The position numbers and the translations under genes are program-made. From contig JAPTOF010000019.1 of assembly GCA_028554755.1 (NCBI GenBank), positions 2,242,001 to 2,306,000 on the forward strand: 64,000 nucleotides of DNA. The letters run 5' to 3'. Below, one piece after another: positions 13,351 to 23,840 of this stretch. The notes beneath the pieces are model-generated. The model worked only from the letters and a program-made list of their open reading frames with translations. It was not told the DNA's origin and ran no database searches. The stretch's first letter is position 1. Each line of letters opens with the position of its first letter. This DNA comes from Cordia subcordata (taxonomy: Eukaryota > Streptophyta > Magnoliopsida > Boraginales > Cordiaceae).

Positions 13351-14478
13351 CAAATTGTTGATCAAGCAAGCAATTATCAACCCAAAAAAAAAAAGAAGCA
13401 AGCAATTGAAATAAAAGAGGTGTTGATTAATTGGAAAGATAATGGATTAAAGCAAATAAGTTGTTAATGCAATGATGAATCGTGGTGAATTGGGGGTGGG
13501 TTTAAATTGTTGCAGGCGTGGCCGACTTTAAACCCTGCTTAAACCTTTGTGTACTGCGAGTTGTCACTCTGTTTTACAATTTTTCAGCTCGCTTGTGACG
13601 GTCGATTGGATTTGGTTGGTTGAAGCTCAAAGCTTAACGGGCTACTACTTTTATACGTAAGGTCATTTTACTGTAGAAGCCCAAAGCCTTGTTTGCAACT
13701 GGCTGTAGGATTTTCAGTGGGCATTCAGCTTCGCAACAAGCATTTGTTGAGGTTAAGGAGAATAATAAAACTTCGAACTGAAGAAACGTATTTATTGGAA
13801 GTGTTTTTTCTTCACCGTTTTCAACCCATAGGAATTTTGAAATCCAACGTTACTTGAGATACCCTAACTCAAAAAAAAAAGGGTGTTTGCTTCCCTTCGG
13901 ATTCAAAATTCAACATTGTTATGTGTTACATTAGTCTTACAATGATGGGGGAAAATAAAGTATTAATTAATCAATTTGTTGAATCTAACCAAATGAAATC
14001 TCGCAGGAAATTTGGAAAACAAGTTGAAAAGCTAGACATTAACGTAGTTTGTATTGAATGATTTAGAGTGTTATAATATTTGCTGGCATCACTTTGATAT
14101 TTTTAGAAAGTAGTCAAAGAACACTTTAAATTTTTTTTTTTAAAATAACACTTTTAACTCGGGTCTGAGTTGTTGTCCAAATTAATAATTGTCCATATCT
14201 GTTTATCGTACAAATCATGTTTTCGTATTGGGCTTGCATCTTGCTCTCTATTTGTGAGATTGGGCTTTGGTTTATTCTAAGCTTTGTCCAGTCTAGTTAT
14301 TTTTAATCCTGAGGTTGACCTAGTTGTTGTAACGGCCCATGGACGGGGCAGGAACGAGGAAGCCCACTTCCCTCAAGTCTCTAAAAATAATTTTTAATTT
14401 TTTTGAAGATTATAAGTGAATATTTTTAAATTAATAAAAATTTCATAAATTTATTATGTACATACGGATCGTGACTTA
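13351..14478. other. RPOTmp upstream region
   Basis: This holds the 5' UTR and promoter side of RPOTmp (transcribed leftward). The first 50 bases upstream of the ATG contain an A-run on the plus strand. No clear TATA box was found. The rest is AT-rich and has no supported gene. Confidence 0.4.
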
Positions 14479-14952
14479 GAAGGTGTTTGGATTGACTTAT
14501 AAAAAAGTTACTTAAAATACTTTTGTCTTTAAGTGGCTTTTTTTTTATTGTCAACTTTAAGTAGTTACGTGTTTGAATAAAAGTTGTAGTTATAAAAATA
14601 AATATTTACATGTTTGATTAAAGTGGGTTGAAAAGTAAGTTATATAGTTAAAATAACTATTAAGGACATTAAAATAGAATTTAAAAAAGTAAGTATAAGA
14701 TAAAAGAATAAAGATATTTTAGTAATAAAAATAAAAAGGCAAGGATAAGATAGTAAATAATTTGATTAAACTTTCTTTTTTTCAAAGTGCTTAAAGCTAT
14801 AAAAAGCAAAAGTTGGAGTTGAGAAGCTTTTTATTTTCTACTTAAAACCACTTTAAAAAAGTATGTTTTTAATTAAAACAAACACTTTCATTAGCTTTAA
14901 TTAGACTTTAAACAAGTTTGACCAGAAAAAAAAAGCCAAACCAAACACCCTC
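14479..14952. mobile_element. Tourist-like (PIF/Harbinger) MITE, 474 bp
   Basis: The ends are inverted: GAAGGTGTTTGG at the left and CCAAACACCCTC at the right. They are flanked by the 3 bp direct repeat TTA (14476-14478 and 14953-14955). TTA/TAA duplications with GGGTGTTTGG-type ends are typical of Tourist/PIF-Harbinger MITEs. The interior is AT-rich and has no transposase frame, so the element is non-autonomous. It also shows internal inverted similarity (CTTAAAATACTTTT against AAAAGTGGTTTTAAG-like stretches). Confidence 0.75.
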
Positions 14953-15468
14953 TTAATTTTTAGTTTGGTCTAACTAATTAAAATTTTTGTTTTGCTTTGC
15001 TCATTTGAGAGGTTTTTCTTTTCACTTGTATTTTTCATGATCAACGATTACAATGTGAACGGCTAACGTTTGACAAAAGGAAAAAAAGGTGTTATGATGC
15101 GAACTTGTAATACAACCTACAATGCCTCATAACAAGCATCCCAATTGGTCTTATGAATTTCCATTTACTCACAGTAGATGGGGTATTTCTCACAGTTACT
15201 CTAATTTTAGACCTTACGCTAATGTTCTTCATATTTATAGAAGACAAACGTGGTGACTAACTAGTTAGTAAAGAATATCAGATTAGGCAATTTTCTTGAA
15301 TAACTAATCCTTCATTTGAACTTTTAATTACTTAGACTTTGCATTTAAAACATAGGAGTAGGTTAAGGAGATGTACAAATAAAAGATTATTTTCATTGGA
15401 CAAAGCGAAAAAGAACATGGTTGTCTTTTCTTTCATCTGCTATTTACGAGCATGATATATCATTAATA

Positions 15469-15568
15469 GGGATTAGGGGTAGCTCAAATGGTTGATACTA
15501 CCCCTCCCCTAATGTGAGGTACTGGGTCTAAATCCCATGAGGGTGGGAGGTTTTTCGAAAAAAAAAAT
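15469..15568 (+). mobile_element. tRNA-derived SINE, about 100 bp
   Basis: It is flanked by 16 bp imperfect direct repeats: TGATATATCATTAATA at 15453-15468 and TGATGTACCATTAATA at 15569-15584 (14 of 16 identical). The body has a pol III A-box-like TAGCTCAAATGG near its start and a B-box-like GGGTCTAAATCCC about 50 bp later. It ends in an A-run. Long target duplications, an A/B box and an A-rich tail together indicate a SINE. It is too diverged to be a working tRNA gene. Confidence 0.75.
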
Positions 15569-15608
15569 TGATGTACCATTAATAATGGACGGAATTATGG
15601 TCCACTAG

Positions 15609-15960
15609 TTGCAGCAAAAATCAAACGCGCCGCTGTGGGTACAATAATAAAGAAATTGAATCCCAACGTGAGAGCAATATATAAAAATAAAAGCTTCCCA
15701 AGGCTATAATGGCTGAAGCAACTGTGGTCCAAATTCCAATAATAAAGAAATTGAATCCCAGCATGAAAAGCAATATAAGCTTCCTGAGGCTATAACGGCT
15801 GAAGCAATTGCTTTGTCAGGTGCCCGCCAAGTTGCTCAATGTAAGAGTTGCAACCACATCTGCTTTAAATCACATGCTCTGAGTAGTTCAAGTTATATCA
15901 AAACCTTAATTAGGAGTCGCGCCAGATTTGGTTTATGATCTGTCTGAATTACTTCGTCTG
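15609..15960 (+). repeat. Diverged 300 bp repeat, copy 1 (with internal 80 bp duplication)
   Basis: This stretch aligns with 21756-22035: both contain GTTGCAG..AAATCA..CGCGC, GTGGTACAATA.., GGCTATAATGGCTGAAGCA, CAAGTTGCTCAA, and AGGAGTCG followed by TTTGATTTATGAT-like sequence. Within this copy about 80 bp is repeated in tandem (from AATAATAAAGAAATTGAATC near 15640 and again near 15738). No frame stays open. It is a relic of an unidentified element or of a small duplicated gene. Confidence 0.6.
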
Positions 15961-17313
15961 TGAACCAAACTAAACACAGCAATGATCATAAGAAACTACC
16001 TACAACACTGATGCAGACTTACAATCATCCACGCGGCCAAGAATACCTACCAGGAAAAAGAGTTTCTCTGTACTCATCACTCTTTCTTTCTTTACCATTT
16101 CTCAGCTCACAATCATTTGGCATCTGGACTCCTACACTAGATGAGAGGCAAGATTAAGAATGATTATTTCAAATCCTTAGCCCCTATCAATTCAACTTAG
16201 CCCCTATCAATTCAATGTCATGCATGAACACAATGCTGCCAGCAGCATCTTGAAGATCATGACCAAAGAGGGAATGATACTAACCCCATTAAGAGCTGAG
16301 AAGGCGGTTATTTGAATTCAACTGTCCTTTATTCTGAATAGTTGAAACTAACCATTTTTAAGGATATTTATTATCAATCTTAAAACTTTCTTAAAGTATA
16401 TGCCAAATTGACCTGCCAAACTGACTATGACACACAGGGGAGTATCTCATGAGAATACCAGATGAGGGAAAAACAATATTACTATTTTTATAGGCATTAC
16501 CAAGTTGTTGCACTGTCAAAAGGAATACAACAGAATCAGTGGTATAAGTGTGCATATAATTATGATGGCTCCAAATTCAAACCTCTCTCTCTCTCTCTCT
16601 CCCTTTCTTTACATCATCTGTAAGTACATGATTCTAGACATGTGGTGCATAAGTATGTTGGTGTCATTTTGGCAGTTGTTAGTAAAATGAAAACATTAGT
16701 GGAAAAGTTGGTGCAACAAATAAATGCAGCATATACCTTTCATTTGACAATTAACACAGGCAACGGAAAATCTTCTTCTAAGCAATCCTTTATAAGTATT
16801 TGGTTTTGGTACTAAACAAAATAGTAGACCTAACAAGATTTATCAAAATAAGAAAGTATATCTGGCAAAAAGAGCAGAAATTCTTCAAATGGAAGACTAG
16901 TTCATCAAAAAGAGGGAAAGATTTTATTAAATTAAAATGACTACATATTACACATGAACATTCTGCTCAAATTAGACTCCAGTAATTTCATGGGAACTTT
17001 ATCCAAACAGAAGACTTCCCACTGGCGCAGCTCAACCAACAGAAAATCTTAAAGAAAAGAATTAAGCAAAAGTTCTGCTCATTGGACTGACCTTACTTCC
17101 ACTTTCAGACCTCTGCTCCCGCAGGCTTGAAACAGCCAATATTGTTGAATACAGTTGATTTCATCATATCTCCAAAGCTGCCACCAACGAATTCCAACAG
17201 TCAAGAAAGAGAATTTTCCAATTTGTACATAACAGTCTATTATTGATCCACTTGAATAAAAGGAAAGAATTTGTGATCAAAGAATTTGAAAAGAGAATCA
17301 TATTCAGCTAAAT
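15961..17313. other. Downstream region of the ABHD17-like gene
   Basis: This contains the 3' UTR of the hydrolase (transcribed leftward) and AT-rich spacer. Small features are a tandem 19 bp repeat TTAGCCCCTATCAATTCAA near 16177-16217 and a (CT)n microsatellite near 16584-16602. No gene is supported. Confidence 0.5.
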
Positions 17314-19199
17314 TTAACCCAACCGATCAATGCTGTTCCGAGCTTTTTCTTGATGCTCCAAGTTGTTATTTGATTTTTCCCCAACTTCAACACTCTTTCT
17401 CCATCTTTTTCTCTTATCAATGCTAGTCCTCGATTTCTCTTTTTGGTCTGTGCTCGCTCTTGGCTTCTCTCTCTGGTCGGTGCTTGTCCTAGACTTCTCT
17501 CTCTGTTCTGTGCTTGACCGGGGCGTACGATCTTTGCTGTTTCGCCGATTATCTAGATGTTCTGTATTTCGAACCAATCCATTTCTCGGATGTGGTGATT
17601 TCTCAATGGCTGCTATGAATTTCTTCAGGTGCTTAATGTACAGGGGATAGAGCTCCAGGTCACAATGGTTACCACCCTCGACCCAAAGTGGCTCATACTT
17701 CTCCTTACATAGCTCCCACAGCTGCTTACCGTGAGAGCAATCAACAACATCATCAGCAGTTCCCTGAATACGTGAAAATTTCAAGCAGTTTTCGACCAGG
17801 GAAGATGAAAAAACACCCTTAAAATACATGCCCCAGTAAGCAAATAAACTTACATGTATTACCAAAACAGGACATTCAACCAGTGGTATTTTATCAATAT
17901 TCTGTATCATTCAAATGCAGTAATCAGTATCAAATGTTGATCTACAATATTGTTAGTAAAACATTAACACTAGATTTGTGTCCATCAGATGGAAAAGAGT
18001 AAAAATACCTTATATATGTCAAACCAGTATGTTTGCTTCACTGGGTACATGACTCGGATTCCAGACATTATTGGACTGTGAAGAACCACAGCCCTTAATC
18101 TTGGCAAACGGGAAGCCAAATCTAAAGTAGGTCCACTTCCAACAGACTGCCCATATAATATTATATCTTCATCTTTTGCCCCATATTTCTCCTGCAGACA
18201 TCTATATGCAGCTTCAATGTCTGCATAAGTGTTCAGCTCACTTGGCTATTCAAGAATTAAAAAAACACAATTCAGTGTCATTTTTAACCAATAATTGTAA
18301 TGAAAGCAATCAAACCTAAAATGATCCTCATACCTTGCCAGTAGACTGTCCATACCCAGAATAGTCGTACCTGCCAAGAGAAACAATATAAATTAGCAAA
18401 AAAGTTAGACTTTCACATGATTACTTTCACAGTTCAGCCTCATTTCTCTTTCTGCTCTTACTAACTGCTTGAACTATATCAAAATATTATTCTTTGTCAA
18501 TAATAATCTAAAGCAGAATACAAGCTATGTGACAACACAGACAATATGAATATAGTTTGATCGATACCAAAAAAAATCTTGAAACTCAACTGAAAAGATA
18601 AATTTAGAAATGGATAAAAGACGTCCGACAAGCCTTCCATTCTAAAGCAATTCTTTCCTTGTCTTGGTAGGTGAAAAATGCACAAACTGCTTATCCCAGA
18701 CAGTTAATCTGTCCCTGTCAGCAATTCGGATTTCAGATAGCTACAAGCATTATCTATGTACTGTATCAACTGTCAATCACAACATTAGCTTCAAAAAGGT
18801 GACAATTCTCTCATCCAAATTCCATCTTTTTACACACACACACGCACACATAACGTATACAAATTAGAATGTGCATAGAAAGAGATTCTGTAACACACAC
18901 CCCATCAAATTGACGCCGAGATGGAGGCTAAGCTCACTGAACAAGTCACACATCTGGCCAAGATCGGCGGCGTTGCCGTGTGAATACAACAGCGTGAGCT
19001 TCGCCACCGGATTCTTGAAGTAAACCGCCAAAACCTGAGCCCCTCTCTTCGTCGCCAGCCTCAATACATCAACGTTGTCCCTCTCCGCCACCTCCGTCAT
19101 CCTCAGCTTCCCCTCCTCCTCTTCCACCACCCCGTACGACGGCGGGTTCGGCGGAAAGAACGCGAGCTTCCCCGCTATCGTCGACGTCACTCCCCCCAT
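17314..19199 (-). CDS. ABHD17-like alpha/beta hydrolase with charged repeat tail
   Basis: Serine hydrolase of the ABHD17 family; animal members depalmitoylate membrane proteins. Exons are 19199-18901, 18370-18334, 18245-18009, 17901-17854 and 17763-17314, 1071 bp or 356 residues. The likely triad is Ser146 in the nucleophile elbow GQSVGSG, Asp211 in GTADDVVD and His240 in GGNHCD. The oxyanion strand reads [13 protein letters not shown]. The start MGGVTS has Gly2 and fits an N-myristoylation site, so the protein is probably held at membranes; animal members use an N-terminal cysteine cluster instead. After the fold, residues from about 265 form a basic tail of roughly 10-residue units resembling STDQREKSR, ending NSIDRLG; similar tails occur in some plant relatives. 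A TATA box lies about 150 bp upstream. The plant substrate is unknown. Confidence 0.93.
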
Positions 19200-19347
19200 T
19201 CCCTTTTGCTATTCCAATCCAATCAACTATAGACACACATAAATAAAGGCCAATTCAGATTAATTCAAGGCCAATTCAGAGAGGAAAAAGAAAAAAAAAA
19301 AAAAAGAAATGCGTCCAATTCTTTTAGGGTTGAGAAATGGGAGAAGC

Positions 19348-19353
19348 TTTATA
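19348..19353 (-). promoter_or_regulatory. Candidate TATA box of the ABHD17-like gene
   Basis: On the minus strand the sequence reads CATATAAAGC about 150 bp before the ATG at 19199. That would place the transcription start near 19320, giving a 5' UTR of about 120 bases that includes an A/G-rich run. Sequence match only. Confidence 0.45.
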
Positions 19354-20938
19354 TGCATGTCTGAATAATTTGGATGTTTAGGCCTCATTCTTATAATGGT
19401 TTATTTCTTAGTTTCTTATTTAATCGATGCGTGTATTTTTGGTAAAGACCTATATATACAGGTATGTGTATGTATAGATTATGGGTGGCGGGGAAGGGAG
19501 CTCAAGTGTTTCCGGCGTTGAGTTGATTTTGTTTTGTGGGGTCAACGTTGTACGGAGGGACAATTTTACTGCTCTGTCTTGCGGACGCGTGGCTCTATGC
19601 TATCTCTCTCTCCTCCCACCCCCCCTCCCCTTTTCTCTTTGTTTTATGGGGTCAACGATGTATTAAGGGCTCGGCTCAGAATCAATTTCTTAAGTATTTT
19701 TTTTTAAATATATATTTTTAATAAGTTTAAATTATTTTTTTAGAAAAAAATGAAATTAAGCTTTTTTAGAATTTTATTTTTTTCAAATTCAGTCCAAATA
19801 TTTATTGAAAAAGATATATATATATATATATTTCAAGCAAAAAGATGTTTTTCAACAAAAAAAATATTTTTCCATAAAAAAAATTAATCCAGACAAGCAT
19901 AAATATGATTTTGTTGTTCTCAATATGATTCTCAAATAAGGAGTGTTTTACTTGTTTTTGAAGCGTATAAGAATGTTTCCCCAAATACAACATGTTAAAA
20001 AAGTTTTAACCTTTCATTTTTTTTCCCATTTTTTTGGTCTAAAATTTTTCCTATGTCGCTCTAATTATAAAAGATGCGATAACTTGAATAATTTTGTTTT
20101 TGGTTTAACATAACGTTAACATAACTTGAATATTTTCATATAGATATACTTGTGCACTAATCTGTGATTAGGTTATTATTCTGTGAACCCTTTATTTTGA
20201 TTGGAATTTTAATTCCAATTGATGTTAAAAAAAAAAAGTAAACGCCATAAGTTTACTGGCATGCTACTAGTTTTAAATGTAAGAGGTTTTAATATTAATT
20301 TTCGATAAATACAAGTGTTAAAGGTCTAATTGATATTTTCCTTTTTGTTTTAAATAATATTTAAAGATAAATTGGAGCATTTTGAATTCAGATAGTTATG
20401 GTTTGTAGATCGTATCATTTTATATATAATGATAAGTAAGATATATTTACCTACGCTATTTGACAAAAACAGGAACATTCAATTAAAGAAAAAAAGATAT
20501 CTAGCTAGAAATATACATTCTTTTCCAATTTATGCACTCACGGTCTGCTCGGATTTTTTTCATAAAAAATATTTTTTTGTCATTAAAAAACTACATTTAT
20601 TTTGCACTGTCATAAATATTTAGATTGGTTTTCTTGACGCGCATTGCGAGTGTTGGAGATTTGTCATGTGGGACGCAAGATTCAAGAATGTTCATAACAT
20701 TAAGTGATCATTAAAACAATTTAAAACACAAATTAAAAAAAAATAAAAGAATATAAAAAAAAAAACCATAACATTTTGAATCGACTATAGTGAATAGTTG
20801 CTTCTTAGGATAGTCATGAAGTGCACGAACCTACCACATCATCCTTATTTCTTTTGCCACTTACGGTCTGTCATTGATTCTTTTGTTCACTATTCAAGTA
20901 TCTGCACTGACCTAATTATAGCCACAAAGCAAGAAACC
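19354..20938. other. AT-rich intergenic spacer
   Basis: Long A and T runs dominate. Near 19530-19670 two similar stretches (GGGGTCAACGTTGTA and GGGGTCAACGATGTA) suggest a small local duplication. A short (TA)n lies near 19813-19829. All reading frames are short and AT-driven; I support no gene here. Confidence 0.5.
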
Positions 20939-20957
20939 AATAAAGGAGAGTAACCTG

Positions 20958-21155
20958 ACAACGCGGGATCGAGTCCGTGTGGCGGCAGTACTCCGTTGAA
21001 ATATTGCGGGGGCTGTTGCTGGATTTTCACGCCCGTTGGTCCTCTCCCTGGTCGGGCTGCCACCCACGCACATCCCTCGATTTACCTCCCGCCTGGTTAA
21101 GGGGCCTCTGGCCAGGTGGGAAAGGGGTTCTCCTTTGGTTAACCCTTTTAAAAAA
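20958..21155 (+). mobile_element. SINE-like retroposon, probably 5'-truncated
   Basis: A 198 bp GC-rich insert sits in AT-rich spacer between perfect 19 bp direct repeats AATAAAGGAGAGTAACCTG (20939-20957 and 21156-21174), the mark of target-primed retrotransposition. A B-box-like GGATCGAGTCC lies within the first 20 bases, with no A-box before it, so the 5' end of the tRNA-like head seems lost. The 3' end reads GGTTAACCCTTTT followed by an A-run. The body resembles the plant Au-type SINE family as I remember it; this needs a database match. Confidence 0.8.
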
Positions 21156-21193
21156 AATAAAGGAGAGTAACCTGGATATTGATGGTCAACTTA

Positions 21194-21313
21194 GAGGGTG
21201 TTTGGCTTTGCATATTTGGGGCTTATAAGCACGTAAAATAGTAAAAAGCGTATGAGATTGTGCTTTTTCTAGTTGTTTATAAGTATCCTAAATAAGTAAA
21301 GCCAAACACCCTC
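21194..21313. mobile_element. Short Tourist-like MITE, 120 bp
   Basis: The ends GAGGGTGTTTGGCTTT and AAAGCCAAACACCCTC are perfect 16 bp inverted repeats, flanked by TTA on both sides (21191-21193 and 21314-21316). The whole unit folds back on itself (GGGGCTTATAAGC..., then ...GTTTATAAGTATCC). It shares internal sequence (GGGGCTTATAAGC, GTAAAAAGC, GCTTTTTCTAG) with the hairpin at 50028-50143. It is non-autonomous, with no coding capacity. Confidence 0.85.
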
Positions 21314-21632
21314 TTATTGTGCTTTCACTCTGCAAATATTGTTCAGTGCCCAAAAATATGAATACAATGATTTGGCCCATATACTCAAGAGAGAAAAACA
21401 AGTTGCATAATACGTTCATACGTGTCACGCTTTTGAGCCCAGACCCTAAATTCGTGAGCGAGACTAGTGATGAAAACATAATCAATAATTACTTAGGTCT
21501 TTAAGTAAATTGATGTAAAATGATTAACTTAAATTATTAATTATACCGCACCACCCATTAATAAACAAGTCACAAATAATCTACAGGCCCGATGCAAGAA
21601 AGGACATTACAATATGTCATTTATTTCATTGG

Positions 21633-21818
21633 TTGCTAAATATTTACATGCACGATGTACCAGTACTTGACAGAAATTATGATCCAGTAATTAGGCTTCC
21701 AGACGGCTGGCGTATATATGTCACCAACCAAACGTACGGGAAAGATGAGTGTGTTGCAGAGAAATCATGCGCGCAGCTGTGGTACAATACCGATAAAGAA
21801 AATTGTATCCCGACATGA
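21633..21818 (+). pseudogene. Possible gene relic: small cysteine-containing reading frame
   Basis: This 61-codon frame has less AT-biased composition than its surroundings. It encodes a plausible folded fragment with RLPDGWRIYVTNQTYG near residue 22, then cysteines at DEC, KSC and ENC, ending CIPT and a stop. I do not recognise the family. It has no signal peptide and no clear upstream exon, and its last third overlaps the 300 bp repeat that is also present at 15609-15960, where the frame is broken. It may be the last exon of a dead gene or part of a mobile unit. Confidence 0.3.
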
Positions 21819-22035
21819 ATGGCGTATATCGAAACTTCAATTAAGGCTATAATGGCTGAAGCAGCTGCTTTGCCGGTTGCCGGTTGCCCACCAAGTTGCT
21901 CAACAACGTTTGAGTCCCAACCCCACGCTTGCATTAACCGGATGCTCTGGCAGTAGTTGAAGCTATACTCGTAAGAACTTAATCAGGAGTCGTGTTAGAT
22001 TTGATTTATGATACTGTCTTTCAAATTACTTTATC
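21756..22035 (+). repeat. Diverged 300 bp repeat, copy 2
   Basis: This is the partner of the repeat at 15609-15960, in the same orientation about 6.1 kb away on the other side of the ABHD17-like gene. Shared blocks include GGCTATAATGGCTGAAGCA and CCAAGTTGCTCAA. Identity is perhaps 70-80% by eye, with small indels. No terminal repeats or target duplications were found. Confidence 0.6.
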
Positions 22036-22152
22036 TTATCTTCAATCATCATTTTGTACAATGTGATTTTTCTTATAATATTACACTCTTATGAGGGGTC
22101 TTTTAATTGGTTCCAATTATTGTCGTTTTTGAATGTTGTTTAGTTTATTTTA

Positions 22153-23027
22153 GGGTAAATTGTACGAAACCTTCTTGTAGTTTGTTATCAGTATATGTTT
22201 ATCTCTACGATTTAAAAATTAGCTAATTGTTTCCTGTACTTTTCAAAAGTGAAGCAAATTACATCTTACGTCACTTTTTCTATTAAATTTAACAAGGCGT
22301 GTGGTACACATGCCAAACATGTGATTCGACTTAGTTTTTTCTTTTTTATGTTAAACTTGATTTTGATAAAAAAATGCCCTTCATTTTTATTTTCAAAAAC
22401 CATTTGCAAGAGAAAATACTTAAACACTTAATTTTAGTTTAAAATATACAAATTTTAACCAATTATACTACAACATGTTTGTATTTTATTTCGTTACTAC
22501 AAGTTAATATTTTTTGTCACCGGAAAATGAAACATGAAAAAAGAAATTAACTTTCACTGTCATCAAGATTGCACAACCACCGTCTCATTAATTAAATTAA
22601 TTAATTAATCAATTATTAATAGTTAATTATTAATTAATTAACTAATTATTAATTACTTCGTGTTTCCAATTAAATAAGAAAGATAAATAGTGATGTACCC
22701 CCTTGTAGTTAAATTAATTAATTATTAAATTATTAATAGTTAATTATTAATTACTTCATGTTTCCAATTAAATAAAAAAGATAAATAGTGCTGTACCCCC
22801 TTGTAGTTTGCTATAAATGCGTTGTACCTTTTGTGGTTGTCATAAGTGCATCGTTAGCCCTGAGTTTGAAAGGCAAATTAGTTTGTTTGTATTTTCGTTA
22901 ACCAAAACTAACGGAATTAAAAAATAGATGTGTGTGCTTCACTTTTGAGAAAAATAGGAGGGTAACTAGTTAGTTTTTAAATCATGTACCTGTCGCAAAA
23001 CACAATAGGGTTCCGTGGAATTTACCC
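22153..23027. mobile_element. Mutator-like foldback element (875 bp, non-autonomous)
   Basis: Long terminal inverted repeats of about 120 bp begin GGGTAAATT and end AATTTACCC. Matching blocks include GATTTAAAAA(T/C)TA and CTTTTCAAAAGTGAAGCA at the left, against CTTCACTTTTGAGAAA and TTTTTAAATCATGTACC at the right. A perfect 9 bp target duplication TTTATTTTA lies at 22144-22152 and 23028-23036. Long TIRs with a 9 bp duplication are the Mutator (MULE) signature. The centre is extremely AT-rich (TTAATTA runs) and carries a tandem duplication. No transposase is encoded. Confidence 0.8.
22611..22808. repeat. Tandem duplication in the centre of the foldback element
   Basis: Two copies of about 90-100 bp each contain TTAATAGTTAATTATTAATTA, then GTTTCCAATTAAATAA, AAGATAAATAGTG and TGTACCCCCTTGTAGTT. 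Copy 1 ends near 22711 and copy 2 near 22808. They differ by an extra TTAATTAACTAATTA segment in copy 1. Confidence 0.7.
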
Positions 23028-23036
23028 TTTATTTTA

Positions 23037-23840
23037 ATCAATGATATATTTATTTTTCTATATCGTCCCAGTACAAATACTTTTTAGTTATTTATTGAAT
23101 TCGAACTTACACGGAATGCGCGCCGCTATAGTATGAAAATTACGAGTATTAAGGTATGAATGCTATTTAATCTTGTTTAAGATAAAATGAATTGTTTGTG
23201 AATTTTGATCATAAAAAGTAAAAGAACCAGACCTTGGATATTTAGATATATAAGCTAGCAAATAGTTTTCGACCAACTTACTTAAATGTCCTCTTTGCTC
23301 TCTCATTTTCTTAAGCCCCATCGTACGTGTACCGTGATATACGGCAACTGGAATCAATCATGGGTCCAAGGATATTACTGATAGCAACAAGTGCCCAAAA
23401 CTACCAAAGACAAGTGCCAAGAAGACAGTAAAGCGTAGTATCCTATCAACATGGCTTGCTGCTGATGATTTCCAAGTTAGCAAAAGGTAGGTGACGCTTT
23501 ATTAGCTAACTAAAAGGCCCAATGTTTTCTAGAAGCTAAATTAGCCGCGGAGCTTTCGTGCACTTTCAATATCAAAAATTTTCACTCGGGTTAGTATGGT
23601 GTTGGTTAGACAAACATTACTGAGACATTACTGAGTACATAGTCGCTTTTGACGAGAGATATGGCCGAGAAGTTTAAAAAAAACTAGGATATTGATATAA
23701 TACAATTCTATCTAGTCTACTTTTGTCATCAAACAAATCTTTTTGTGAAGTTTTATTCAAGAAACATGTAGTTTATGAAGCTTATACACCACATAGTATG
23801 CTTAATTTTGTTCAGGTCTATGTTTAGGATGAAGCTGGCA
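23037..23840. other. Downstream region of the GDSL gene
   Basis: This holds the 3' UTR of the GDSL esterase (transcribed leftward) and spacer. A 50-codon plus-strand frame (about 23341-23490) has no recognisable match. Nothing else is supported. Confidence 0.4.

Noticed and set aside
13351..13401. Upstream extension of RPOTmp (hydrophobic [12 protein letters not shown])
   Set aside because: It has no ATG (the first codon is TTG) and comes from an A-run in the leader; homologues begin at MSS.
15469..15560. tRNA gene
   Set aside because: A/B boxes are degenerate, no cloverleaf can be formed, and the unit sits between target duplications, so it is a SINE.
23341..23490. 50-codon plus-strand frame ending before a GT
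   Set aside because: Short, no homology recognised and no neighbouring exon.
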